From positions 7,800 to 71,799 of the forward strand of contig DHLF01000008.1 in NCBI GenBank assembly GCA_002405165.1: a DNA stretch of 64,000 nt. Direction: 5' to 3'. The notes under the pieces were generated by a model. The model was not told the origin of the DNA, did not search any database, and saw only the letters and a program-made list of their open reading frames with translations. The stretch comes from Christensenella sp. UBA4675 (lineage in GTDB: Bacteria > Bacillota > Clostridia > Christensenellales > Borkfalkiaceae). The position numbers were made by a program, and so were the translations under genes. Each line of letters begins with the position of its first letter. The first letter of the stretch is position 1. Below are positions 1 to 8,329 of this stretch, in pieces.

Positions 1-1176
1 GAAGTAGAAGCTCCTTTCAAGGCTAACACCGTTAAGGGAAGTCAGTTCAAGAAACCTTTATTCGAATTCTCGGGCGCGTGCGCAGGATGCGGAGAAACTC
101 CTTATATTAAAGTTGTAACTCAATTATTCGGCGATAGAATGGTAGTAGCAAACGCTACGGGATGTTCGTCCATTTACGGCGGTTCTTCTCCGACGTGTCC
201 TTACACCGTTAATAAAGAAGGTAAAGGACCTGCTTGGGCAAACAGCTTGTTCGAAGACAATGCGGAATTCGGTTACGGTATGAATTTAGCTTACGGTCAA
301 AGAAGAGCAAAACTTGCCGACGAAATGAAAAAAGCGTTAGAACTCGGACTTAAAGGAAAAGTTGCGGATTCATTTAAAGAATGGTTAGAAAACAGAAACA
401 ACGTAGAAATTTCCGAAAAAACGGGAGCCGTTATAAAAGCGGGAATTTCAGGAGCGGTTAAGAAGTCTACGGGCGAACTTAAAGCTATATTAAAGGCGAT
501 AGAAGCTTCTACCGACTGCTTAATTAAAAAATCTATTTGGATTTTCGGCGGAGACGGTTGGGCTTACGATATCGGTTACGGCGGATTAGACCACGTACTC
601 GCTATGGGAGAAGACGTAAACGTATTAGTACTTGATACGGAAGTTTATTCTAACACCGGCGGACAAGCTTCTAAATCTACTCCTACCGCTTCGGTTGCTA
701 AATTCGCGGCAGGCGGAAAGAGAATTAAGAAGAAAGACCTTGGTATGATGGCTATGAGCTACGGCTACGTTTACGTTGCTCAATGCGCAATGGGAGCTAA
801 TAAACAACAATTCTTAAACGCAATAACAGAAGCTGAAAGCTATCATGGACCTTCTTTGGTAATTTGCTACGCTCCTTGTATCAATCACGGTATCAATATG
901 AGTAATTCTCAAATTGAAGAAAAGAAAGCCGTTGACGCAGGATATTGGCACTTATATCGTTACAACCCCGAAAAAGTCGGAACGGAAACCCATCCTTTCA
1001 CGCTTGATAGCAAAGATCCTACTGCAAGTTATAAAGACTTTATTTTAGGTGAAACGAGATACGCTTCTCTTAAAAAAATAAGACCCGAAATAGCGGATAA
1101 TTTATTTGATTTAAGTGAAAAAGAACATAGCGAAAGACTTGAAAGATACAAAAGACTTGCTGAAAATAAAGACTAA
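1..1176 (+). CDS. nifJ: pyruvate:ferredoxin (flavodoxin) oxidoreductase, 3' part
   Basis: The open frame enters from the left edge and ends at TAA 1174-1176, so only the C-terminal 391 residues of a roughly 1170-residue enzyme are present. It converts pyruvate and CoA to acetyl-CoA and CO2 and reduces ferredoxin in the cytoplasm. The part seen is the thiamine-diphosphate domain: a Cys pair in GACAGCGETPYIK near the edge, NATGCSSIYGG after it, and the TPP-binding GDG motif followed by YSNTGGQASKSTP. These residues are typical of single-chain PFOR. A hairpin follows 15 bases after the stop. A 2-oxoacid oxidoreductase of another substrate class is less likely because NATGCSSIYGG is typical of PFOR. 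Confidence 0.95.
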   Translation, partial: EVEAPFKANTVKGSQFKKPLFEFSGACAGCGETPYIKVVTQLFGDRMVVANATGCSSIYGGSSPTCPYTVNKEGKGPAWANSLFEDNAEFGYGMNLAYGQRRAKLADEMKKALELGLKGKVADSFKEWLENRNNVEISEKTGAVIKAGISGAVKKSTGELKAILKAIEASTDCLIKKSIWIFGGDGWAYDIGYGGLDHVLAMGEDVNVLVLDTEVYSNTGGQASKSTPTASVAKFAAGGKRIKKKDLGMMAMSYGYVYVAQCAMGANKQQFLNAITEAESYHGPSLVICYAPCINHGINMSNSQIEEKKAVDAGYWHLYRYNPEKVGTETHPFTLDSKDPTASYKDFILGETRYASLKKIRPEIADNLFDLSEKEHSERLERYKRLAENKD

Positions 1177-1191
1177 TTTTTAGTAAATTCA

Positions 1192-1220
1192 CTACCCGAA
1201 GCTTTTATAGCTTCGGGTAG
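1192..1220 (+). terminator. hairpin after nifJ
   Basis: A 12-bp perfect stem (1192-1203 with 1209-1220) and a 5-nt loop lie 15 bases after the nifJ stop. The T-run after it is weak (AATGTTCT), so termination may be partial. Confidence 0.6.
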
Positions 1221-1381
1221 AATGTTCTAAATATAAAACGGTTTAATTCATTAAAAAACTTTTAGCAAAAGTTTAAATTTAAAAATTTATAGGTTTTATG
1301 GTTTGATAAACGTTTTTTGGAAAAAACGGCGTATATTTTGTTTAATAACGATTTTAAGTTTAATTTCTTTATCTTAAACTA

Positions 1382-1410
1382 TTGAAAAAAAGGGAAAAAT
1401 AGTGTAAAAT
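1382..1410 (+). promoter_or_regulatory. sigma-A-type promoter for the vWA gene and ppdK
   Basis: TTGAAA (1382-1387) and TAAAAT (1405-1410) are 17 bases apart, 60 bases before the ATG at 1470. The next gene, ppdK, starts only 34 bases after the vWA gene with no visible terminator, so this promoter may serve both. Confidence 0.55.
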
Positions 1411-1469
1411 AATTAAGCTAGACATAGCAAGCTTATTTTGCTTTGTCGGAAAACAATAAAGGTTTACAA

Positions 1470-2141
1470 ATGGCAGAAAAAACAAAATTTTATTACGACG
1501 TGGTTTTTTGCTTGGATAAAACGGAAAAAAATCAATCGCAATCGGGATTTATTTACGATTTTATCGAAGATTTTTCCAATACGCTAAAAAGCTACGTTGC
1601 AAACGCTAAAACAAAAGTCGAAAAAGTCAGAATAAAAATTATTGAATTTTCCGACTATAACGTATGCAAAAACGCCGTTGTCGAACATGGGTTTTTCGAA
1701 TTGCCGGAAGACTTTGAAGCGTTGGCGGACGTTCTTGACGCAATAAAATATGACGTAACAGAAAAATTTTCGGGGCATAGTAGCGGGTTAGAAGCTTTGG
1801 CTTACGCTTTTCGTTCTAAATGGGCAAAATTCGATAAAGGAAGGCAAGCCGTCGTATTGTTTTCGCTAAATCAACCGTTAAGCTTAGAAGAAAGCAGAAA
1901 TTTAGACGATTATCCAAAAAATTTCCCCGCAAATTTATACGAACTTAAAAAATTATGGGAAGAAGAATGTAAGATGAATGAAAATCAAAAACTTCTTGCG
2001 TTGTTTACACCTAAAAGAAAAGAAAAAAGTTCGTGGATGAGTTTGGAGAGTTGGGACCAAACTATTGCGATAGGAAACGAAGATATAAATAATTTCGATA
2101 GCGATTTCGTAATGGAAACGCTTTTGATAGATTTAATTTAA
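1470..2141 (+). CDS. vWA-like protein (TerY-type)
   Basis: This 223-residue soluble protein begins with KFYYDVVFCLDKTEKN, the first beta-strand of a von Willebrand A fold. An amphipathic helix follows, then VRIKIIEFSDY as the second strand, the pattern of TerY-like proteins. The metal-binding MIDAS motif DxSxS is degenerate (D-K-T-E-K), so metal-dependent ligand binding may be lost. I chose ATG 1470 because AAAGG lies just upstream. An in-frame TTG at 1443 has no Shine-Dalgarno sequence. The gene sits between nifJ and ppdK and probably shares a transcript with ppdK. A link to their redox or energy metabolism is only suggested by position. The function is unknown. Confidence 0.7.
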   Translation: MAEKTKFYYDVVFCLDKTEKNQSQSGFIYDFIEDFSNTLKSYVANAKTKVEKVRIKIIEFSDYNVCKNAVVEHGFFELPEDFEALADVLDAIKYDVTEKFSGHSSGLEALAYAFRSKWAKFDKGRQAVVLFSLNQPLSLEESRNLDDYPKNFPANLYELKKLWEEECKMNENQKLLALFTPKRKEKSSWMSLESWDQTIAIGNEDINNFDSDFVMETLLIDLI

Positions 2142-2175
2142 AAACAATGGAAACATTATAATTAGGAGGAAATTT

Positions 2176-4818
2176 ATGCACAAGTATGTATACTTATTCA
2201 GCGAAGGGAACGCAAAAATGCGTGAATTGTTGGGCGGAAAAGGCGCAAACCTTGCCGAAATGACCAACATAGGGCTTCCCGTACCGCAAGGCTTTACCAT
2301 TTCTACGGAAGCTTGCACTCAGTATTACGAAGACGGAAGACAAATCAACGCTGAAATTCAAGCCCAAATTATGGAGAACATAGAAAAAATGGAAAAAATC
2401 ACCGGAAAAAAATTCGGCGATAAAGAAAATCCTTTACTAGTATCCGTTCGTTCGGGCGCAAGAGCTTCTATGCCGGGTATGATGGACACGATTTTAAACC
2501 TCGGTCTTAACGAAGAAGTTGTAGAAGTTTTATCTAATAAAAGCGGAAATCCCAGATGGGCTTGGGACTGTTATAGAAGATTTATTCAAATGTTCTCCGA
2601 TGTCGTTATGGAAGTATCCAAAAAGGAATTCGAATCTTTAATCGACGCGATGAAAGAAAAGAAAGGCGTTACGTTCGACGTAGAATTAACGGCTGACGAC
2701 TTAAAAGAACTCGCAAATCAATTTAAAGCTAAATATAAACAAGCGTTAGGTAAAGACTTCCCGTCCGACCCCAAAGAACAGTTGTTCGAAGCTATTAAAG
2801 CGGTATTCAGAAGTTGGGACAACCCGAGAGCTAACGTTTACAGAATGGACCACGATATTCCTTACAGTTGGGGAACGGCGGTAAACGTTCAAATGATGGC
2901 GTTCGGAAATATGGGCGACGATTGCGGAACGGGCGTTGCGTTTACGCGTAATCCCGCTACGGGCGAAAAGGGACTTATGGGCGAATTCCTTATGAACGCG
3001 CAAGGCGAAGACGTAGTTGCGGGAGTAAGAACTCCTATGCCTATTTCTAAAATGAAAGAAGTTCTTCCCGAAGTTTACAATCAATTCTTAGAAGTATGCA
3101 ATACTCTTGAAAATCATTATAGAGATATGCAAGATATGGAATTTACCATCGAAAAAGGTAAATTATTTATGTTGCAAACAAGAAACGGAAAGAGAACTGC
3201 CGCGGCGGCTATAAGAATCGCGTGTGATTTAATAGACGAAGGAATGATTAACGAGAAAGAAGCTTTAATGCAAATAGACGCTAAAACTCTCGATATGTTA
3301 CTTCACCCGACGTTCGACGCAAAAGCTTTAAAAGAAGCCGATAAAAACAACGTTGTAGGTAAAGGTATTGCCGCTTCTCCCGGTGCCGCCGCAGGTAAAA
3401 TCGTATTTACCCCCGAAGACGCAGTAAGACTCGGTAAAAATAAAGAAAAAGTAATTTTAGTTAGACTTGAAACTTCTCCCGAAGATATAGAAGGTATGAA
3501 ATTCGCTCAAGGTATTTTAACCGTAAGAGGCGGACAAACTTCTCATGCCGCGGTTGTAGCTAGGGGTATGGGTACTTGTTGTGTTTCCGGTTGCGGAGAT
3601 ATCAAAATGCACGAAGAAGAAAAATATTTCGAACTCGGCGGAAAAGTATTCCACGAAGGCGACGCTTTGTCGTTAGACGGTTCTACGGGTAATATTTACG
3701 ATATAGAAATCAAAACCGTTCCCGCAGACCCCAACAGCGGATATTTCGGAAGAATTATGAAACTTGCCGATAAATATAAAGCGCTAGGAGTAAGAACCAA
3801 CGCCGACACGCCCGCAGACGCTCAAAGAGCAGAAGAATTAGGTGCGCAAGGAATAGGTTTGTGCAGAACCGAACACATGTTCTTCGGTCCCGGCAGAATT
3901 GATAAATTCCGTGAAATGATTTGTTCGGAAACTCCCGAAGAAAGAGAAAACGCATTAAATAAAATCGAACCGATGCAACAAGCTGACTTCGAAGGTCTTA
4001 TGGAAGCTTTAAAGGGACAACCCGTTACCATAAGATTCTTAGACCCGCCGTTACATGAATTCGTTCCCACCGACGAAGCAGATATTAAGGCATTAGCTAA
4101 AACTCAGGGGAAAACGGTTCAAGAAATTAAAATGATTTGTGAATCTTTACACGAATTCAACCCGATGATGGGACATCGTGGGTGTCGTTTATGCGTAACT
4201 TATCCGGAAATAGCAAGAATGCAGACTAAGGCTGTTATTAAAGCGGCTATCGCAGTTCAAAAACGTCATAAAGATTGGAACGTAATTCCCGAAATTATGA
4301 TTCCGCTTGTCGGAGAAGCAAGAGAACTTGCATTTTGTAAAAAAATTGTAGTTGACACTGCCGAAGAAGTAATTAAAGATGCGGGAGTAAATTTAAAATA
4401 CGAAGTCGGTACTATGATTGAAATCCCGAGAGCGGCTTTAACTGCCGACCAAATAGCAAAAGAAGCGGAATTTTTCTGTTTCGGAACTAACGATTTAACG
4501 CAGATGACTTTCGGATTTTCTAGAGATGATGCCAGCAAATTCTTACCAAGCTATTATTCTGCAAAAATCTACGAGTTTGACCCGTTCGCAAGATTAGATA
4601 CGGAAGGCGTAGGTAAGCTAATGCAAATGGCTGTTAAAATGGGACACGAAACGAGAAAAGATATTCACTGCGGAATATGCGGAGAACACGGCGGAGACCC
4701 GTCTTCTATAGAATTTTGCCACAATATCGGATTAGACTATGTAAGTTGTTCGCCGTTCAGAGTTCCGATTGCGCGTCTTGCCGCAGCGCAAGCGAACATT
4801 CGCAATCCCAGGTCCTAA
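2176..4818 (+). CDS. ppdK: pyruvate, phosphate dikinase
   Basis: This 880-residue enzyme has the normal family length. It interconverts pyruvate + ATP + Pi and PEP + AMP + PPi, and in anaerobes often serves PPi-linked glycolysis. An N-terminal ATP-grasp domain (LLGGKGANLAEM at the start, SVRSGARASMPGMMDT near residue 95) is followed by the swivelling phosphohistidine domain with GGQTSHAAVVARGMG (catalytic His457). The C-terminal PEP/pyruvate barrel contains GLCRTEHMFF and CGICGEHGGDPSS with the catalytic Cys. The start follows a clear TAGGAGGA site. The last codons (4789-4818) are duplicated in degenerate form at 29868-29897. The present 3' end therefore seems to have been supplied by the island inserted here, and the protein ends in NPRS where the displaced copy encodes NPRK. 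Confidence 0.97.
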   Translation: MHKYVYLFSEGNAKMRELLGGKGANLAEMTNIGLPVPQGFTISTEACTQYYEDGRQINAEIQAQIMENIEKMEKITGKKFGDKENPLLVSVRSGARASMPGMMDTILNLGLNEEVVEVLSNKSGNPRWAWDCYRRFIQMFSDVVMEVSKKEFESLIDAMKEKKGVTFDVELTADDLKELANQFKAKYKQALGKDFPSDPKEQLFEAIKAVFRSWDNPRANVYRMDHDIPYSWGTAVNVQMMAFGNMGDDCGTGVAFTRNPATGEKGLMGEFLMNAQGEDVVAGVRTPMPISKMKEVLPEVYNQFLEVCNTLENHYRDMQDMEFTIEKGKLFMLQTRNGKRTAAAAIRIACDLIDEGMINEKEALMQIDAKTLDMLLHPTFDAKALKEADKNNVVGKGIAASPGAAAGKIVFTPEDAVRLGKNKEKVILVRLETSPEDIEGMKFAQGILTVRGGQTSHAAVVARGMGTCCVSGCGDIKMHEEEKYFELGGKVFHEGDALSLDGSTGNIYDIEIKTVPADPNSGYFGRIMKLADKYKALGVRTNADTPADAQRAEELGAQGIGLCRTEHMFFGPGRIDKFREMICSETPEERENALNKIEPMQQADFEGLMEALKGQPVTIRFLDPPLHEFVPTDEADIKALAKTQGKTVQEIKMICESLHEFNPMMGHRGCRLCVTYPEIARMQTKAVIKAAIAVQKRHKDWNVIPEIMIPLVGEARELAFCKKIVVDTAEEVIKDAGVNLKYEVGTMIEIPRAALTADQIAKEAEFFCFGTNDLTQMTFGFSRDDASKFLPSYYSAKIYEFDPFARLDTEGVGKLMQMAVKMGHETRKDIHCGICGEHGGDPSSIEFCHNIGLDYVSCSPFRVPIARLAAAQANIRNPRS
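4789..4818. other. attL: ppdK 3' end, left junction of the island
   Basis: The last nine sense codons and stop of ppdK match the short segment 29868-29897: 20 of the first 24 bases are identical, the codon frame is the same (Q-A-N-I-R-N-P-R) and both end in TAA. The longest identical run is GCGAACAT (4792-4799). This arrangement is typical of an element that integrates at the 3' end of a gene and restores the reading frame. The mismatches mean that the crossover core must be short. Confidence 0.75.
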
Positions 4819-4861
4819 ATCTTGGGTTAAAACTCAATAAAGATACCATATATTGTAGTTT

Positions 4862-4908
4862 AGAGCCTGTATCTTTTAGATGCAGGCTCTATTTTTGTGT
4901 TTTTTTAG
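4862..4908 (+). terminator. rho-independent terminator after ppdK (island side)
   Basis: A 12-bp stem (4862-4873 with 4879-4890, one G-T pair) and 5-nt loop are followed by ATTTTTGTGTTTTTTT. Because it lies inside the island, it replaces the terminator that ppdK lost to the other side (29949-29985). Confidence 0.85.
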
Positions 4909-4954
4909 GGCGAAAAATAGTTAAAAAAGTTTAATTCCGCTAAAGTTGAACACT

Positions 4955-4982
4955 TTACAAGGGCAAAAAATTGTTATATAAT
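4955..4982 (+). promoter_or_regulatory. possible promoter for the IstA-like gene
   Basis: TTACAA (4955-4960) and a perfect TATAAT (4977-4982) are 16 bases apart, about 45 bases before the ATG at 5027. The -35 is weak. Confidence 0.45.
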
Positions 4983-5026
4983 AGATACATAAGAAAATTC
5001 GTAGCAAAAAGGGTAAAACGGGTAAA

Positions 5027-5560
5027 ATGACCAATTACAAAGCTATTTTAGAGTATCATTATAAAGGAAACACCACAACGCAAGTTGCAAGGATTTGCGA
5101 ATGTTCGCGTACAACGGTGTTGAAAACGATAAAAAGAGCGAAAGAATGCGGTCTCGAATTGCCTTTGTTCGATAAAACGTCCGATTACGACTTGCTGAAA
5201 AAACTTTATCCGAAACGCGTGCGCAAAGAGGAATACGCAGCGCCGAATTTTTATGAGTTGGAAAAGGATAAAAAGAAGAGAAAACTCACGATTTTTGTTA
5301 TGTGGCGCAGATATTATAAAAGAACTTTGGCGGCGGGGCAAAAACCTTACGGCAAATCGCAGTTTTTCAAGATGTTTAAGATGTATAGGTCCAATTCCAA
5401 ATTTCACTTTCAATCGACGGAAACGATGAAAAAAGCGTATTCGTTTGCGTGGAAAGCGTCATATTTTGCAAAAGGAAAGCGCATGCTTACCATGCAGGAG
5501 GCTTGGGAAAAGCTTGTTTTGTGGTGCAAAAAAATGCGCTTGAATCCGTATAAATTGTAA
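5027..5560 (+). CDS. IstA N-terminal-like DNA-binding protein without a DDE domain
   Basis: This 177-residue basic protein matches the DNA-binding first third of IS21-family transposase IstA: an HTH (VARICECSRTTVLKTIKRA), then LYPK, then a second HTH-like unit (RKLTIFVMWRRYYKRT, YGKSQFFKMFKMY). IstA normally runs to about 400-500 residues, with the rve catalytic core after this point. Here the frame ends soon after, with a Lys-rich tail and no DDE residues. No istB helper gene is nearby. It could be a truncated relic or a transposase-derived regulator kept by the island. It is the first gene inside the left junction. Confidence 0.65.
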   Translation: MTNYKAILEYHYKGNTTTQVARICECSRTTVLKTIKRAKECGLELPLFDKTSDYDLLKKLYPKRVRKEEYAAPNFYELEKDKKKRKLTIFVMWRRYYKRTLAAGQKPYGKSQFFKMFKMYRSNSKFHFQSTETMKKAYSFAWKASYFAKGKRMLTMQEAWEKLVLWCKKMRLNPYKL

Positions 5561-5808
5561 CTAATTTACAGACGTTTTAAGATTGTTAATGTGTTACGGC
5601 AGTGTTTATAAATACACAAAAATTTGCAATCTCGCGGTTAAGAAAAATGATAATGTCGGTATATCTAAAAAATTCTTTAAGATTTTTTATTCCGAAATTT
5701 GTTATTTTTAAGTGATTTACCTTATAACAACGGTTGTTTTTAGTAGTCAAAACTTAAAATTGCCAGGTTGGGTATAGGGTGAAATATTGTTTTAGGTAGA
5801 AGGGGAAA

Positions 5809-6414
5809 ATGGCGAAAAAAGGTTACGGATACTTTTATTTCTTTGATGAAAACGGTGCCCTTCAGATGCGGAAACTTACGGGTAAAAAGCGTAAAGAGGT
5901 TCTGAAAAATTATTTGCGCCGCCGCAGCGGTCGTGAAATGAAAGTGGAGACCATCGCAAACGCTTTTAATGTTTCGGTTCGTTCCATGCAAAAACTATTA
6001 AGTGAGCTGGAGCAGAAAAGCATAATTCGCCGCGAAGCCGTGTATGAAGAGAACGGCAGGCAAAGGGCTAATCGTATCGTTTACGTAGGGGACAAGTCTC
6101 GGCTTACGGGTAAAGAGTTGCAAATAGAAAAAGTTTGCGATACGGACAACCCGTTAAAACTGCGGGATTTCCGTTGGGAAGGTTATTGGCAGTTAGCGAA
6201 CGACGAGGTGTTTTTCAATTACGATGACTATTTCGGTTGCGACGGAACAATTCCCGAACTGAACGCCAAAGCGCGCCGAAATGGATACGTTTCCGAATTT
6301 GAAAATCCGGAAGAGTATTATAATCCGAGCGAGTATGCGGACGAAAAGGCAGAAGCGATAAACAAAGAACTGCTGAGTTTCGCTAAGAAAACGAGAAAGA
6401 AACGAAAGAAATAA
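5809..6414 (+). CDS. winged-helix-type protein of the mobilization region
   Basis: This 201-residue protein has a segment around residues 40-75 (MKVETIANAFNVSVRSMQKLLSELEQ, read in parts) resembling a winged helix: HTH, recognition helix, then a short wing. The C-terminus ends in a very basic tail (KKTRKKRKK). The start ATG is preceded by AGAAGGGGAAA. It stands alone, upstream of the candidate oriT and mobC, where small replication or regulatory proteins of mobilizable elements are often found. I do not recognise a named family. A role in copy control, or in regulating the mob genes behind it, is inference from position. Confidence 0.6.
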   Translation: MAKKGYGYFYFFDENGALQMRKLTGKKRKEVLKNYLRRRSGREMKVETIANAFNVSVRSMQKLLSELEQKSIIRREAVYEENGRQRANRIVYVGDKSRLTGKELQIEKVCDTDNPLKLRDFRWEGYWQLANDEVFFNYDDYFGCDGTIPELNAKARRNGYVSEFENPEEYYNPSEYADEKAEAINKELLSFAKKTRKKRKK

Positions 6415-6477
6415 TTTAGTATGAATTTAATAGAATGATTGACAGTCATAGAGGGGGTTTGCCTAAATAAGGTTAAA

Positions 6478-6508
6478 GTCGGCGATAGAGAACATCGGCG
6501 GCTTTTTT
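6478..6508 (+). terminator. terminator before the oriT region
   Basis: A 9-bp stem with one G-G mismatch (6478-6486 with 6494-6502), 7-nt loop and six Ts. It closes the transcript of the winged-helix gene. Confidence 0.6.
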
Positions 6509-6871
6509 GTGCCCTTTTTAGGGGAAACGGAAGATTTTCGGCGTTTTCGCCGCGGATAAACGGCAATGTGGGAGGTGATTAAAATGTGCAATTTATAGTC
6601 TTTCCGACAGACTTAAAAAGTCGGCGGTCGAGCGACAAAGTTAGGGGGGAAATTTTGCCACGATGTAATAGCGAGGAACGTATTTGGCTTGCCAAATACC
6701 GACTTTACAAAGTCGCCTCGTTAGGGGCACACCCCTAATACCCCGAGTAGTTCACGAAAATTTACTGCGTAAATTTTCCGTGAGGGTACGGTGGTCGTAA
6801 TTTTCTTAACGGGCGAAATGAATCCGCCCTTGAAAATTTCGGCGTAATAAATAAAAAAAGGAGGAAGAGTT
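6509..6871 (+). other. candidate origin of transfer (oriT) and mob leader
   Basis: No gene is visible in these 363 bases, but inverted repeats are dense: TATTTGGC/GCCAAATA (6680-6697), CGACTTTACAAAGTCG (6699-6714), TAGGGGCACACCCCTA (6722-6737), and a longer pair around 6753-6782 (CACGAAAATTTAC with GTAAATTTTCCGTG). A cluster of hairpins directly upstream of mobC and a relaxase gene is the normal place for oriT. Near 6571 a strong GGAGGTGATT site precedes a four-codon frame (ATG TGC AAT TTA TAG), perhaps the stump of a lost gene. The nick site cannot be assigned from sequence alone. Confidence 0.5.
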
Positions 6872-7183
6872 ATAGCAAAAAGGACAAGACCGTTCGCGTA
6901 TACCTTTCGGGTAAGCGAACAAGAGAAAAATTTAATCGACGAAAAAATAGCAAAGAGCGGGCTTACGATGCGAGAATTTATTTTACGCTCTATCACGGAT
7001 AAGCCTATAATCGTAATCGAGCGCAGCGGCGAAATACTTGCGGAATTAAAGCGGCAGGGAAACAATTTGAATCAGGCGGTAAGAAGTAGTTATTTCGGTG
7101 CGGATACGGAACGGGAAATAAAAAACTGTATCGCGTACTTAAAAGAATTGTATCGGAAAATATCCTTCGCCGCGGGAGGGTAA
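6872..7183 (+). CDS. mobC: MobC-like relaxosome protein (apparent ATA start)
   Basis: This protein of about 103 residues helps the relaxase open oriT. The frame reads I-A-K-R-T-R-P-F-A-Y-T-F-R-V-S-E, then NLIDEKIAKSGLTMREFI and a C-terminal NLNQAVRSSYFG, the usual MobC layout (ribbon-helix-helix-like N-terminus, NLNQ motif). The only strong ribosome site, AAAGGAGGA (6857-6865), is about 7 bases before an ATA codon at 6872. The first in-frame ATG is at 6968 and would remove a third of the protein, including the DNA-binding part. So either ATA (or GTT 6869) starts translation or the original ATG was mutated. The relaxase gene starts 3 bases after the stop, so the two are coupled. Confidence 0.75.
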   Translation: MAKRTRPFAYTFRVSEQEKNLIDEKIAKSGLTMREFILRSITDKPIIVIERSGEILAELKRQGNNLNQAVRSSYFGADTEREIKNCIAYLKELYRKISFAAGG

Positions 7184-7186
7184 AGA

Positions 7187-8329
7187 ATGCCCCTTCTAAA
7201 ATGCAGCGCGAGCATGGCAAGACCGAAAAACGGAATAGGATACATAACCGATCCGAAGAAAGCGGCGATTGTGTCGGTGAAAAATTTATTCGAGGACGAA
7301 GATTACGCAAAGCAATTCGAAGAAACGGCGGCGAGGTTCGGTAAAGGTGAAAAATACGATGAGCGGAAGTATTATCATTTTAAACTTTCCTGCGCGAGAA
7401 AAGATAACGTAACGATAGAAAAAGCCCACGCGTATGCGGAAGAGATAACGGAAGCGTTTTTCAAAAATTACGAATGCGTAATCGCCACGCATACGGATAC
7501 GCAGACGGTTCACAGCCACATTATCGTAAACGCCGTTGATCCTATTACGGGCAAAAAACTGCAATTTTCAAAGCAAGATTATGTAAAAATGAAAGACGAA
7601 GTAAACGCAATCGGCAGAAAATACGGCTTTACGGAAACGGAATTTCGGAAGCGCGGCAAAAACAGCAGAACGGCGGCAGAAAAGAAAATCATATTAAAAG
7701 GCGGAACGAGCTGGAAAGAAGAACTGCGCGAAGTTATCGCCGAAGCGGTAAAGAAAACGAAATCGCCCGAAGCGTTCAAAGACTATCTGAATAAGTGCTA
7801 CGGCGTAAAAATCACGCGGGACGGCAAGGATTATTCCTATCTGCATCCGAACAAACAAAAACCGATCCGAGGAGAGCGGCTCGGAACAAATTATACGAAA
7901 AGCGAGGTAATAAAACGAATTGGAGAACAGAATAACGGGGTTAAGTTCTCAGCCTATAACGGAGGACGAAGTGGATTTAACGGAAAACGTACCAGCAGCG
8001 GAACTGTGCGAAGAAGTAAAGCGGCTTACGGCGGAAACGCGGGAAGCATTATTAGAGCAAGCCTTAGCGGTATCGAACGAGAAATGCAACGCCTTAATTT
8101 CGCGGCTGAATGCGCGGGTGGAGGACTTAACGCAGCAAGTGAAGAGCGTAGAATGGACGAACGACGCGCTCGTGACGAGGCTGAAAGAAGACGTAGAGCA
8201 GCTGACGAAAGATATGAAAGAGGACAATCGGAACTTGCTGTTGAGCCTGCGGATAACGCTTCAGAGAATAACGGAAACGGTAACGAAGATACAGGAAATA
8301 GTAAATACAACTATGGCAAAGGCGACTGA
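7187..8329 (+). CDS. relaxase/mobilization nuclease (MobA/VirD2-type)
   Basis: This 380-residue relaxase nicks one strand at oriT and stays covalently bound to the 5' end during conjugative transfer. The N-terminus has GIGYITDPKK with Tyr19 as likely nucleophile. The metal-binding motif III is HTDTQTVHSHIIVN (His102, Asp104, His109, His111). The C-terminal third is rich in Arg, Glu and Gly with no clear domain. It overlaps, in another frame, a coiled-coil/TM gene for about 359 bases. It follows mobC directly. No VirD4 coupling protein or type IV secretion gene is in the window, so the element is mobilizable rather than self-transmissible as far as can be seen. Confidence 0.92.
   Translation: MPLLKCSASMARPKNGIGYITDPKKAAIVSVKNLFEDEDYAKQFEETAARFGKGEKYDERKYYHFKLSCARKDNVTIEKAHAYAEEITEAFFKNYECVIATHTDTQTVHSHIIVNAVDPITGKKLQFSKQDYVKMKDEVNAIGRKYGFTETEFRKRGKNSRTAAEKKIILKGGTSWKEELREVIAEAVKKTKSPEAFKDYLNKCYGVKITRDGKDYSYLHPNKQKPIRGERLGTNYTKSEVIKRIGEQNNGVKFSAYNGGRSGFNGKRTSSGTVRRSKAAYGGNAGSIIRASLSGIEREMQRLNFAAECAGGGLNAASEERRMDERRARDEAERRRRAADERYERGQSELAVEPADNASENNGNGNEDTGNSKYNYGKGD

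Noticed and set aside
2746..3084. Minus-strand frames within ppdK (also 3755-4538)
   Set aside because: Shadows of the plus-strand codon pattern, without start signals or recognisable sequence.
4677..4934. 85-residue plus-strand frame across the ppdK end
   Set aside because: It overlaps conserved ppdK codons and runs through the terminator hairpin.
8026..8310. Minus-strand frame opposite the overlapping mob genes
   Set aside because: Ser/Leu-rich low-complexity translation, no ribosome site, and two plus-strand genes already explain the region.
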